Positions 1 to 7,653 of a stretch of 38,991 bases of DNA are shown in pieces (positions within the stretch are counted from its first letter, which is position 1; each line of letters opens with the position of its first letter). A program made the position numbers and the translations under genes. Source of the stretch: a virus; IMG/VR virus record IMGVR_UViG_3300005822_000001, positions 1 through 38,991 of that record; one strand, given 5' to 3'. The notes beneath the pieces were generated by a model. It worked only from the letters and a program-made list of their open reading frames with translations, did no database searches and had not been told where the DNA came from.

Positions 1-72
1 GCGGCGTTCAAGCCGTACAAAACGTTTACTGAGGTTCTTATCCCCAGTGGCGTTACAGGGTACAATGCATGA
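1..72 (+). CDS. C-terminal end of an unidentified protein (cut by window start)
   Basis: An open frame runs from base 1 to a TGA at 70-72 and encodes the last 23 residues, ending PSGVTGYNA. The stop overlaps the ATG of the next gene as ATGA, the same coupling used throughout this operon, which supports a real gene. Too little remains to assign a function. Confidence 0.5.
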   Translation, partial: AAFKPYKTFTEVLIPSGVTGYNA

Positions 73-536
73 TAGTGGTTCCTGGCCCTGGTGACTTTTT
101 TCAACTCACCCAACTTCCTTCCCCAGCGAAGAGATGGGTGCGTTATGACATCCCCACTGAGTATCGTTACTACGACTCAGAGGTAGGGTATTGGTTTGTT
201 CACAAGAAACATTTGATGCAAGTCATTGAATTATCATATAAAGCCACCGGGCATGTTGACTGGTCAGCTCTTCCGCCTTATCTTCAAATAGAAGCAGCGC
301 GAGAGAAGGAGAACTGGACTGTGAACAAAAAGACCGCTACCCCACCTCTTACCCCTAGCATGATTCTTAGGGATGCCTACACAACTCTACATCTCCTTCC
401 TAGTGCTCCTGACAGTGTTTTGTCTGCTGTTTGGCGCAGCCTTGCCCGAGTATCCCACCCGGATCAAGGTGGCGATCCAGAGGACTTCCGCCGTTATAGT
501 GAGGCGTATGACCTCATTAAGGAGAAGAAGAAGTGA
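69..536 (+). CDS. J-domain (DnaJ-like) protein
   Basis: This 155-residue protein ends in a J-domain-like segment at about residues 98-152. The segment has the diagnostic HPD tripeptide at 130-132 (context SHPDQGGD) and a following helix, FRRYSEAYDLI. J-domains stimulate DnaK-type Hsp70 ATPase. The N-terminal 95 residues are not recognised and may be the client-binding part. The gene sits two genes upstream of the replicative helicase, so a role in recruiting host DnaK to remodel a replication or packaging complex is possible; this is inference. It overlaps the previous gene by ATGA and the next by GTGA. The J assignment is fairly secure; the role is not. Confidence 0.7.
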   Translation: MIVVPGPGDFFQLTQLPSPAKRWVRYDIPTEYRYYDSEVGYWFVHKKHLMQVIELSYKATGHVDWSALPPYLQIEAAREKENWTVNKKTATPPLTPSMILRDAYTTLHLLPSAPDSVLSAVWRSLARVSHPDQGGDPEDFRRYSEAYDLIKEKKK

Positions 537-1165
537 GCGACATCCAAGAGATTCTCAAGAAGAACCGTCTTCTCAAGATAAGTCGCAGTGAACGTTTCAC
601 AGAAAACCAGGAACAGGACGTTTCGAATAAAGCTTCTCATGTCAAGCGTATCCTCGGAGGCGAGGATAGTGGCGATGCAGCTCCTATTGCACTTACCCTT
701 ATAAAAGACACTTACTACAACATGCTCTCCACATACAAGGGCAAGTTCGTATCGCACCCCGTAGCCATGAATAAGAAGAGCCTAGCTCTTTGGACCCGAG
801 TAGAAAGCTGCAGAGCACAGGCTGACTGTGACGCAGACCGCTACTTGAAGGCACAGTTCGTATATTTCGACAAGACCTTTGGGAAGGCTCCTGCAGTTGA
901 GCAGCTTGCCACAGAGGGTGCTATCGACCGTGCGCTTGAGTTTACCGGCTCCACCAAGGGCCGAGTCCTGGGAAACATCCGTAAAGTTGATGTTTCTAAG
1001 GCAGATATGTTTCGCGAATGCGAGAAGACACTTCAGCGGATGATGGCGGCACAGGGCTGCAACCGAGAAGAGTTCTACCGCAGATTCGTATTGACAGGAA
1101 TATTCGGCCTCCCTGACGACTTCTTGAGGGCAGATCCGACATACCAGAGGGTAAAAGCAGAGTAG
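533..1165 (+). CDS. Hypothetical protein upstream of helicase
   Basis: This 210-residue, charged and mostly helical-looking protein has no motif that I recognise. It starts at a GTG overlapping the previous stop (GTGA) and ends 40 bases before the helicase gene. Its place between a J-domain protein and a DnaB-type helicase would suit a helicase loader or accessory factor. There is no Walker A motif, so it is not an AAA+ DnaC-type loader. Confidence 0.75.
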   Translation: MSDIQEILKKNRLLKISRSERFTENQEQDVSNKASHVKRILGGEDSGDAAPIALTLIKDTYYNMLSTYKGKFVSHPVAMNKKSLALWTRVESCRAQADCDADRYLKAQFVYFDKTFGKAPAVEQLATEGAIDRALEFTGSTKGRVLGNIRKVDVSKADMFRECEKTLQRMMAAQGCNREEFYRRFVLTGIFGLPDDFLRADPTYQRVKAE

Positions 1166-1169
1166 CCTC

Positions 1170-1197
1170 TTGCTTTTTGTGGAGAGGGACTTATAGT
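1170..1197 (+). promoter_or_regulatory. Possible weak sigma70-type promoter before the helicase gene
   Basis: TTGCTT (1170-1175) and TATAGT (1192-1197) are separated by 16 bases. The -10 matches 5 of 6 consensus bases and the -35 only 3 of 6. The -10 ends 8 bases before the helicase ATG, so any transcript would be almost leaderless, as at the minus-strand HNH promoter. The region also has to supply the ribosome binding site (GAGGG), so this may be chance. Confidence 0.25.
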
Positions 1198-1205
1198 GAG
1201 GGCAC

Positions 1206-2648
1206 ATGTCTGACGTAGAATTCGCGGTAACAGAAGATTACCAGTGCAAAGTGTTGGCCTACATGCTCCAGAACCCAGAGTTCTGTGACGTAGTGCGCGA
1301 CCATATGCAGGTGGAGCATTTCAACAATAAGACGTTGCAGTGGTTCTTCACTGCAATTGCCCAGTCTGGGCACCACCTCACCCCTGTAACTTTGCGGGAG
1401 GAGATGATTCGGGCTGCCAACGCCAAGTCCATAAAGCAAGAAGAGATTGGCAAATTCATACAGACCTTTGATATTGTCAAAGAGCGTGTGCTTCCAGTAG
1501 AAGAGGACTACATCAAGGACAAGGTAGGCATGTTCATTCGTGCCCAGTCCGTGAAGCAGGCCCTCATGGATTCCGTGGAGCTAGCCAAGGCTGAGCAATG
1601 GGACGATATTGTCGGCATGATGCAGGAAGCTGTGGCCGCAGGCATGAACCTGGATGACCAGGGCTACGACTATCTTGGTGTGGTTGCAGAGCGGATCTAT
1701 GACCGTGCCCATGAGCGTGTTCACCGTAAGATTCCTTCAGCCATTCCAGACCTAGACGCTCTCACCTTTGGTGGGATCAAGCAGGGGCAGATGGGCATGA
1801 TCGTAGGCGGCACAGGGCGAGGTAAGTCTATCTTCTTACAGTGGCTAGCCAGTGCAGCTCTCCTTCTAAATAAGAAGGTCGTGTACTTCACCTTCGAGCT
1901 AGGCAAGAGAGACATCGCAGACCGCTTTGACTCCATGTTCGCTGAGGTAAAGCCACAAGAGCTAAACGACTACCAGACCCAGGTTCTCGAAAAGATAGAA
2001 AACCTCCACTCTACCTACGGCAAGAGTCTGCTTATTCAGCACTACCCTGCTGATACAGCCACCATCAACACCCTCAAAGAGTTTTGTAGAGCCCGCTCAC
2101 AGGAGGGCATCGTTCCAGACCTAATCATCATCGACTATCTGGATCTGATGAAGCCACACAGAGAGTACCACTCCGAGCACGCCGAGATTGACGCCATCAC
2201 TAAAGGCATCATTGGCTTCGCTGCGGAGTTTGATGTAGCCGTATGGACAGCTACACAGCTGAACCGAGCCGGAATGGTGTCAGAGACACCGGATGAGGCA
2301 GGCATGGCTGGTTACGTTGGTAAGCAGTACCACGCCGATATCGTGCTGTGGCTAGCCCAGACCAAGGAGGAGAAGGAAGAAGAACTCATGCGTATCTGGG
2401 TGTCCAAGAACCGTAACGGCCCATTTGGTCGCACGATTCATCTGGAAACCAACTACTCCTACATGAAGTTCTACGAGCGCTCTGTAGCGAAACCAGATGA
2501 AACCCAGGCAAAGGCAACCAAGGTACTCAAGAAGTCTACCAAGGAGGCTAAGGCCAAGAAGGCAGCTAAGGACTCGGCTGCGGCTGCAGAAATCAAAGAC
2601 GACCTAGCAACCGCTCTACTAAACGCAGTAGGAAAAGACGATGACTGA
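1206..2648 (+). CDS. Replicative DNA helicase, DnaB family
   Basis: This 480-residue protein has the DnaB two-part layout. An N-terminal helical domain (about 1-105) is followed by a RecA-fold ATPase with Walker A GGTGRGKS near residues 201-208 and Walker B LIIIDYLD near 306-313. A later segment (TATQLNRAG, then KNRNGPFG) matches DnaB motifs 3 and 4. It would unwind the fork as a hexamer, with the separate primase encoded at 6092. The C-terminal tail (about 430-480) is Lys/Ala rich and low complexity. The end overlaps the next gene by 8 bases. Confidence 0.93.
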   Translation: MSDVEFAVTEDYQCKVLAYMLQNPEFCDVVRDHMQVEHFNNKTLQWFFTAIAQSGHHLTPVTLREEMIRAANAKSIKQEEIGKFIQTFDIVKERVLPVEEDYIKDKVGMFIRAQSVKQALMDSVELAKAEQWDDIVGMMQEAVAAGMNLDDQGYDYLGVVAERIYDRAHERVHRKIPSAIPDLDALTFGGIKQGQMGMIVGGTGRGKSIFLQWLASAALLLNKKVVYFTFELGKRDIADRFDSMFAEVKPQELNDYQTQVLEKIENLHSTYGKSLLIQHYPADTATINTLKEFCRARSQEGIVPDLIIIDYLDLMKPHREYHSEHAEIDAITKGIIGFAAEFDVAVWTATQLNRAGMVSETPDEAGMAGYVGKQYHADIVLWLAQTKEEKEEELMRIWVSKNRNGPFGRTIHLETNYSYMKFYERSVAKPDETQAKATKVLKKSTKEAKAKKAAKDSAAAAEIKDDLATALLNAVGKDDD

Positions 2649-3045
2649 CCTAACAGCACATAGCGAGAAGATCGTATGCAGCTTCTGTCAGCAACCCAGT
2701 ACTGTCCTCAATAAGGCAGTCCTCTCCGTAGAGACTGGTAAAGCTATATGTACGCAATGCCTCGCTATAGCGGAGCAAGCAAGCGATATGGTCCCTAAGG
2801 GTGCCGTGAAGTGCCTGTCGTGTAAGCACTACGATGGCGTAAGTGTTGAATATGACAAAGCAACTGTCCGATGGGTATTCTCTGGGATAAACAAGGAAGG
2901 GACGGTAGGCTATCGAGTCACGGCAATAGCGGGATCCTGGGATCTCAATTCGATCCCGAAAAAAGCTACCTGCATCAAATGTTTCTGCCCCATACCTATT
3001 GCCAACCTCAAGTTGTCGCCTTATATAACACCTACGAGGAGATGA
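2641..3045 (+). CDS. Small protein with ClpX-type C4 zinc finger
   Basis: This 134-residue protein opens with C13-x2-C16...C37-x2-C40 in the spacing and context of the ClpX N-terminal zinc-binding domain (CSFCQQP then ICTQCL). A second Cys cluster (CLSC and CIKCFC) lies further on and may bind another zinc. There is no AAA+ ATPase domain, so this is a stand-alone ClpX-like zinc domain. In ClpX this domain dimerises and binds adaptors and substrates. A phage version could interfere with or redirect host ClpXP, which is inference. The start overlaps the helicase stop. Confidence 0.7.
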   Translation: MTDLTAHSEKIVCSFCQQPSTVLNKAVLSVETGKAICTQCLAIAEQASDMVPKGAVKCLSCKHYDGVSVEYDKATVRWVFSGINKEGTVGYRVTAIAGSWDLNSIPKKATCIKCFCPIPIANLKLSPYITPTRR

Positions 3046-3047
3046 GT

Positions 3048-3659
3048 ATGAGCAGGAATATGAAACACCGAAACCCCTGGCCCGATGAGCCTTTCCGAAT
3101 TGACTACGGTTCCCCCGAGTTCACTCTTGAACATGGAGGTGAGCGCACGAAACGCGTCCTTCACGAGGCACAAGCCGCTGGCTACTTCGACTGCCCCGAC
3201 AACATGAAGGTTTCCATATGTCTGCGGGTCAGCTTCCAAGAGGCTGGTGAGTTCCAACATAATCGAACCGCCTGGCACTACGACAGGGCGTACCGTGGCT
3301 GGGTCTACATCGACGGAGAGAGCCCCGCAGAGGTCATGGTGGACGCTAAGGAAGGCCCCTTCACTGACACCCACAAGGACCCTGGCGGAGACCCGTTCAA
3401 CATCGAGCCCATCCCCAAGGCTACGTGGGTCGGACATGCGCTGCTGTGGCACCGCTGTCCGGTACAAGCGAAAGCCGGTTGGCGATACTTCATCCGTGTC
3501 CTCTGGAGCCCCTCAAGCCCCTCCAACAAGCTCACGCAGGAGGTTGGTCCGGTGCCTCGTCGAGAGCCGCGAGAAGAAACGCTGAAAAAAGAGAACACAC
3601 AGTGGGGCTACCCACTGGACGCGCCAGATAATGTCGCGGACCCACGGGTGAAGAAATGA
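3048..3659 (+). CDS. Possible Fe(II)/2-oxoglutarate-type oxygenase
   Basis: The frame opens further upstream, but GAGGAG at 3036-3041 sits 6 bases before this ATG, so I start here; ATG 3042 is an alternative. The 203-residue product has H77-x-D79 in AWHYDRAYRGW, a distal H135 in ALLWHRC and basic residues R146/R150 in GWRYFIRVLW. The order HxD...H...R about 60 residues apart is the metal and cosubstrate pattern of double-stranded beta-helix 2OG oxygenases. The rest is not diagnostic, so the call rests on this pattern alone. Substrate is unknown; nucleic acid or a small molecule are both possible. It overlaps the next gene by ATGA. Confidence 0.45.
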   Translation: MSRNMKHRNPWPDEPFRIDYGSPEFTLEHGGERTKRVLHEAQAAGYFDCPDNMKVSICLRVSFQEAGEFQHNRTAWHYDRAYRGWVYIDGESPAEVMVDAKEGPFTDTHKDPGGDPFNIEPIPKATWVGHALLWHRCPVQAKAGWRYFIRVLWSPSSPSNKLTQEVGPVPRREPREETLKKENTQWGYPLDAPDNVADPRVKK

Positions 3660-3871
3660 AGAACTACGCAAGACCACTGGCAAACATATTCTTCGCGTGG
3701 CTTATAGGACTGGTTGTCCTTTCTATCATTGTCCTTGTGAGTGTTTTCGTCACCCTCCTGATTGTCCACACCTTTGGTACGTCGGCGCCTGTGGCTGCAG
3801 GCGTATTCCTGGCGGCCAGCGCTGTGATTGCAGCGGTGTTCTACCAGCTGTTCTTTGACGGGGGGTTCTGA
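3656..3871 (+). CDS. Small membrane protein, two predicted TM segments
   Basis: This 71-residue protein has two long hydrophobic stretches at about residues 12-40 and 45-66. They are separated by a short polar turn (HTFGTSAP), so it is likely an inner-membrane hairpin. It begins a cluster of membrane or exported proteins that includes the protease at 4657. Holin-like topology is possible, but no lysis enzyme is adjacent, so I make no functional call. Confidence 0.7.
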   Translation: MKNYARPLANIFFAWLIGLVVLSIIVLVSVFVTLLIVHTFGTSAPVAAGVFLAASAVIAAVFYQLFFDGGF

Positions 3872-4131
3872 TGGCTACCTATAGCGGAGAGACAGAGAAA
3901 CGCAACGCGGCAACGGAAATGGGAATCGCGGAAGACCAAGTCTTCCTAAAGACCAAAGACGACGCTGGCTTCTCTAACACACTCTACATGTCGCCGGAAT
4001 CCGCGCGGGAGATGGGGCGATACCTCATCGGACTCGCGGACCTCATGGACCCTATCAAGGACACAGGCCCCAAAGAGGGCGACCCGTGCTCCTCGGGGAT
4101 GGGCATGGCTAGCAATAAGCGGGGGTTCTGA
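3871..4131 (+). CDS. Hypothetical protein
   Basis: This 86-residue soluble protein starts at an ATG sharing a base with the previous stop and stops one base into the next ATG. The sequence is polar with no signal peptide and no recognised motif. The centre (YMSPESAREMGRYLIGLADL) looks like a short amphipathic helix region. Kept because of tight coupling on both sides. Confidence 0.7.
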   Translation: MATYSGETEKRNAATEMGIAEDQVFLKTKDDAGFSNTLYMSPESAREMGRYLIGLADLMDPIKDTGPKEGDPCSSGMGMASNKRGF

Positions 4132-4664
4132 TGTTTGAAGACAAGGATACACTACTACAGGCGTGCGGCGGGCGATGGGGGGACTACGAGATTTCGAAGA
4201 CCCACCTCGGGCTGCATATCGTGTTTTTCTGGTCGTGGGCGCTGCCGCTCTATGGGGTGCTGTGGCTCTTGTCGAGACCATTCCACTACCTGGGGGAGCT
4301 GGCTGAGGTGGTTTTCCAGACCTGGAAGATGAACCAAGACCCACCACGTAGAGACTACGTACACGATTTTGATGAGCTTTGGGGCTCTGCTGAGGGCTGC
4401 TGGGGGACCTGCTGTAAGGAAGACGAGGAACGATTCGACTCTGAGGAGTTGGCTGCGATGGTTTCGCAGGCCTACTACACGGACGAGGAGGGGGTAGACC
4501 ATCGCCTCCACCGCTTCAGTAAAGGCGAGAGAGTCCTGTTCTTCGGTGAACTCTATGAGATCTATTGCTTGGACGAGCCCTCTTATATTTTGCGCAAGCC
4601 AGATGAGGGCGCTATGTCGAGTGTTTCGGCCTCGGAAAATGACCTGGAGATGGTCAATGACTGA
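4131..4664 (+). CDS. Membrane-associated hypothetical protein
   Basis: This 177-residue protein has one hydrophobic segment at about residues 27-50 (IVFFWSWALPLYGVLWLL) with a Trp/Tyr-rich flank. An acidic soluble region with a CWGTCC cluster follows. No family is recognised. It lies between small membrane proteins and the exported serine protease and overlaps the latter by 8 bases, so it may work with it at the envelope. Confidence 0.7.
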   Translation: MFEDKDTLLQACGGRWGDYEISKTHLGLHIVFFWSWALPLYGVLWLLSRPFHYLGELAEVVFQTWKMNQDPPRRDYVHDFDELWGSAEGCWGTCCKEDEERFDSEELAAMVSQAYYTDEEGVDHRLHRFSKGERVLFFGELYEIYCLDEPSYILRKPDEGAMSSVSASENDLEMVND

Positions 4665-5547
4665 TAACCTACTGACTAAAATCATCATGGGAGTCCTTGG
4701 GTTGGCTCTCTTGGCGGCTTGTGTGGTGTTCGGGAATGGCTGCGGCGAGGACTGGGATCCAGGCTTCTTCTGTAAGGGAAGCGGGGACGAGCCTGTTCTC
4801 ATGGCTGGTTCCCAGACCCAGTCGATAGTCAATGGAACTCCAAGCATCGACAGACGTGCCACGGTGCATGTCTCTACTGGCTGCTCTGGTGTCGCTATGG
4901 ACCCTTATGTGGTGCTCACGGCTGCTCATTGTGTGTTTCCGGGGGAGATGACTGTAGGGCTTAGCCCCAGGGGCTACCGTATAGCGGTAGACGATATCTA
5001 CGTCCACAGAGCCTACGAGGGGTGGCCTCACTGGGACATTGCTGTACTGCACCTAGCAGAGCCTATTGAGGGTCCGTTCCCTGTTGGGATCTACGACCCT
5101 GCTGAGGGTGGCTACGCTCCTGACCTTCGATACTATTGCTCTCACCTGGTCGCTCAGGGTTGGGGGAAAACGGGAGACAATCCTCCTGGGCTCTACGAGC
5201 TAGAGTATGAGGTGGGCACCGCCACCTTGACCACTCTGGTTACTGCGGCATCAGACGACCCAGCTACCTCTGCTGTCTGTAATGGCGACTCTGGCGGCCC
5301 TCTGTATGCTTACACCTACGACCGAGAGGTTCCTGGCAAGATCAATATGTGGGTGGCTGGTATCGCAAGCACGGGTAGCCCTGATGGCTGCGTAGGACGA
5401 GGGGAACATGTGTACCTTGAGAACATGTCTCCGTGGCTTAGAGAAGTACGCTACTGCCTGAATGGTGGAGAAGACCGTCTTTGGGACTTCTACGTTATTG
5501 GCGGAGGCGGCTACAGAGGCTCCAGTTGTGAGGAACTAAGGAAATGA
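4657..5547 (+). CDS. Trypsin-like (S1) serine protease lipoprotein
   Basis: The ATG at 4657 overlaps the previous stop and gives 296 residues with a classic signal peptide ending in lipobox LAAC, so Cys22 should be lipidated. A complete chymotrypsin-fold triad follows: His91 in LTAAHC, Asp127 in DIAVLHL and Ser212 in CNGDSGGPL. The Cys pair around His91 matches the conserved C42-C58 disulfide, so it should fold outside the cytoplasm. The residue equivalent to chymotrypsin 189 is Ala206 rather than Asp, arguing against Arg/Lys specificity and for small or hydrophobic P1 residues. Such proteases are common in predatory and myxobacterial species but rare in phages. Likely roles are envelope remodelling, superinfection exclusion or cleavage of an outer-membrane partner; all are inference. 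Confidence 0.93.
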   Translation: MTDNLLTKIIMGVLGLALLAACVVFGNGCGEDWDPGFFCKGSGDEPVLMAGSQTQSIVNGTPSIDRRATVHVSTGCSGVAMDPYVVLTAAHCVFPGEMTVGLSPRGYRIAVDDIYVHRAYEGWPHWDIAVLHLAEPIEGPFPVGIYDPAEGGYAPDLRYYCSHLVAQGWGKTGDNPPGLYELEYEVGTATLTTLVTAASDDPATSAVCNGDSGGPLYAYTYDREVPGKINMWVAGIASTGSPDGCVGRGEHVYLENMSPWLREVRYCLNGGEDRLWDFYVIGGGGYRGSSCEELRK

Positions 5548-5672
5548 AAAGGCCTAAAGCAGAACCTGGATTGCCCCCTTGCCCATCATGTGGTGCTGAG
5601 GAGCGCTACCGCTTGGGGACCAACTACGCCCGCTGCCTAGTCTGCGGGAAAACACATAAGGACGTAGAATAA
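5544..5672 (+). CDS. Small zinc-ribbon protein
   Basis: This 42-residue gene starts ATGA over the protease stop and ends TAATG over the next start. It has two CxxC knuckles (CPSC and CLVC) 15 residues apart, a minimal zinc ribbon. Its N-terminus (KRPKAEPG) resembles that of the tiny product at 5999 (KRPQAETIPG). Function unknown. Confidence 0.7.
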   Translation: MKRPKAEPGLPPCPSCGAEERYRLGTNYARCLVCGKTHKDVE

Positions 5673-5911
5673 TGCCTTGCACATATTACTCGCCTGCGGA
5701 AGAGAGGGACATAGCTGATAAGAAGCTGGTCTCTACCACGAGGCGCATGAACAGGTACAAGCGAGAGCTTGACAAGGTTACTCGACTTCTCTGTGAGATT
5801 GTCGGAGAAATAGAAGGCGATGGTTACACCTTCAACAAGGAAGTGACCGCATGGTGGGAGAAGCACCAGAAGATGGATGCTCTCCGAGAGAAGAAAGAGA
5901 AGAAGAAATGA
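5672..5911 (+). CDS. Hypothetical protein, helical and basic
   Basis: This 79-residue protein is mostly charged helix with a Lys-rich tail (REKKEKKK). The central heptad-like stretch (about residues 12-45) could form a short coiled coil. It is translationally coupled on both sides. No family recognised. Confidence 0.65.
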   Translation: MPCTYYSPAEERDIADKKLVSTTRRMNRYKRELDKVTRLLCEIVGEIEGDGYTFNKEVTAWWEKHQKMDALREKKEKKK

Positions 5912-6006
5912 AAATACATAAGACAGAATACTTCGCAGCGTTTGGCTTCATCGCCGCGCTATCCTTAGGACTCATGCTTGCTGCTTGGGCAGCGGCCTGT
6001 GGCTGA
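5908..6006 (+). CDS. 32-residue hydrophobic peptide with terminal Cys
   Basis: The start overlaps the previous stop (ATGA). The product is a single hydrophobic helix (about residues 9-30) ending AAAC-G. That resembles a signal peptide with a lipobox but leaves only Cys-Gly after it, so it could be a minimal lipopeptide or simply a one-pass membrane peptide. Tiny envelope-active peptides of this kind occur in phages, but none is identifiable here. Confidence 0.5.
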   Translation: MKIHKTEYFAAFGFIAALSLGLMLAAWAAACG

Positions 6007-6091
6007 TACACTAAAGCATTTCAAGAGGCCCCAGGCTGAGACCATTCCTGGGTTCGCTCCTCCTACTAAGGAAGAGCAGAAGAAGACGTAA
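5999..6091 (+). CDS. Possible 30-residue peptide
   Basis: A GTG frame overlaps the end of the previous peptide gene and stops directly before the primase ATG. The product begins MADTLKHFKRPQAE and is Pro/Lys rich. It shares a KRP[KQ]AE motif with the zinc-ribbon protein at 5544. The exact fit between neighbours supports it, but it is short and has no clear ribosome binding site. Confidence 0.4.
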   Translation: MADTLKHFKRPQAETIPGFAPPTKEEQKKT

Positions 6092-7174
6092 ATGTCAAGT
6101 AACATCCGCATCCTCCGTAAGGTTCGAGAGAGCTTTGACTACACGGACTACATAGAAGCCAACTGCCAGGTCAAGTACTCTGGTAACGGCGAGTTGCGGA
6201 TAAACTGCCCTGACTGTGGGGACCAGAAGTTCAAGTTCTATATCAATGACGAGAAGAAGTATTTCAATTGCTTCAAATGCGATTTCAACTCTGGTTCAAA
6301 AGACGTATTCGATTTAGTGGCGGCCATAGAGGGTATCTCTAGGGCTGCTAGTATGATGAAGCTTTGCCGGGAATACTCAGAGACTGCCCCCAGCTGGCAG
6401 CACATCATTGAGCAGTGTAAGGTGCTTGAGGTAGAGGAGGAGGTGCCCAACACCCCCACTGACCTGAGATACCTTAGGAACATGCCAGCGGGCACCTACC
6501 CCATGGAAGACCCCACAGACGCTACACAGGCCCCCTTCTGGGCCTACCTGAGAGACAGAGGGTTCACTGACCAAGAGGTCAGAGACACCAAAGCACATTG
6601 CGTACCAGCCGAGAGCCTAAAGATACATGATAGAAACAGAAAGATGCGTGGAGACGTTGGACATCGAATCTTGTTCCCCGTATATGGAGGAGACCACAAG
6701 CTGGTTTCATGGCTCGGTCGTTCAACGGATGGCAGGGAGCCTAAGTATTTTAATGCTCCAGATAGCGAGGCTTCTCGTACTCTGTGGCCTTACGTCCCTT
6801 GCCGTGGTAATCGTGCCGTTGTTGTTGAGGGACTTATTGATGCACTGGCTGTTAGGCGACACGGACTAAGCTCCTACGCCACGCTGGGCAAGAAGATTTC
6901 CTATGACCAAATCGCCCTTCTAAAGAGCTGGAACGTCACGTCAGTCGTGTTGTTCTGGGACAAGAAGGACGCGAAGAGGGAGATGGTCAAAGCCATCGAC
7001 ACCCTCAAGACACATTTCGACGAGGTGCTGGTCCCAGACTTCTCTGGTTGGCCAACAGACAAAGACTCGGGCGATACGTTATCCTGGGAAGAGGGTTCAC
7101 TTCTTCTCAAGGATATGTTGACTAACCATTTGATTGATGTAAACTCTATGGAGTTCGCAACCTGGCAATTGTAA
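6092..7174 (+). CDS. DNA primase, DnaG/T7 type
   Basis: This 360-residue protein has an N-terminal zinc finger C39-x2-C42...C60-x2-C63 (CPDC, CFKC) for template recognition. A catalytic region with RILFPVY and WLGRSTDG is followed by a TOPRIM fold with the catalytic Glu246 in VVVEGLIDAL and the metal-binding segment LFWDKKDAKR. It makes RNA primers for the polymerase encoded at 8955. It lacks a helicase domain, consistent with the separate DnaB-type helicase. It is shorter than bacterial DnaG because the C-terminal helicase-binding region is small or absent. Confidence 0.92.
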   Translation: MSSNIRILRKVRESFDYTDYIEANCQVKYSGNGELRINCPDCGDQKFKFYINDEKKYFNCFKCDFNSGSKDVFDLVAAIEGISRAASMMKLCREYSETAPSWQHIIEQCKVLEVEEEVPNTPTDLRYLRNMPAGTYPMEDPTDATQAPFWAYLRDRGFTDQEVRDTKAHCVPAESLKIHDRNRKMRGDVGHRILFPVYGGDHKLVSWLGRSTDGREPKYFNAPDSEASRTLWPYVPCRGNRAVVVEGLIDALAVRRHGLSSYATLGKKISYDQIALLKSWNVTSVVLFWDKKDAKREMVKAIDTLKTHFDEVLVPDFSGWPTDKDSGDTLSWEEGSLLLKDMLTNHLIDVNSMEFATWQL

Positions 7175-7182
7175 GAGGGAAT

Positions 7183-7653
7183 ATGAAGAAGTTACTATTG
7201 ATTGCGCTTTTAGTCGGCTGTGGGGGAAATGTTCCGCAGGCTACCACTACTCCTGACCCTGCTGAGCAGGTTGTTCAGGATGAGGAGAACAGTTACATCG
7301 GAGTGTTGGACGCGCTCTACGGGATCGTTGAAATGAACCCTGAGACGTTCGCTGCGTTCTGCTCTGAGATTAACGGCATTTTCAACATATCTGATGAGTT
7401 CTCCACCTGTCTGGGGACGGATGGTTCGGGCTTCGCTCTCAGAACCGCTAATGGTGTATCCGTTGGTGCTGCTCTCCTTGTTCCTGCAGAGCACGGACAG
7501 GATCTGGCCGATGCTGTAGTGGAGGCCGTAGGCTCCCCTGAGGTCTACGAGGGTGCTGCTGTTTGGGATCTCACTGAGCACTCTTTGGTCATGGCACCTC
7601 TCCCTAACGGTATGTGGTTGTTGGTCTTGGAAAAGGCAGGAACGAGTTTGTAA
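7183..7653 (+). CDS. Small lipoprotein of unknown function
   Basis: The N-terminus is a compact type II signal peptide, MKKLLLIALLVGCGG, with Cys13 as lipidation site. It is followed by a Thr/Pro linker and an acidic domain of about 115 residues containing two cysteines (FC and TC). No family recognised. The GCGG lipobox and low-complexity linker are typical of Gram-negative surface lipoproteins. It sits between primase and dUTPase genes and overlaps the latter by TAATG. Confidence 0.8.
   Translation: MKKLLLIALLVGCGGNVPQATTTPDPAEQVVQDEENSYIGVLDALYGIVEMNPETFAAFCSEINGIFNISDEFSTCLGTDGSGFALRTANGVSVGAALLVPAEHGQDLADAVVEAVGSPEVYEGAAVWDLTEHSLVMAPLPNGMWLLVLEKAGTSL

Noticed and set aside
373-591. Open frame of 72 codons inside the J-domain gene
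   Set aside because: Out-of-frame overlap with two coupled genes and no ribosome binding site; composition looks like a shadow despite a hydrophobic start.
2871-3047. Upstream extension of the oxygenase-like gene, or a frameshift joining it to the ClpX-type zinc-finger gene
   Set aside because: The extension overlaps the zinc-finger gene in another frame and has no ribosome binding site; GAGGAG at 3036-3041 fits ATG 3048. The zinc-finger gene ends normally, so no frameshift is needed.
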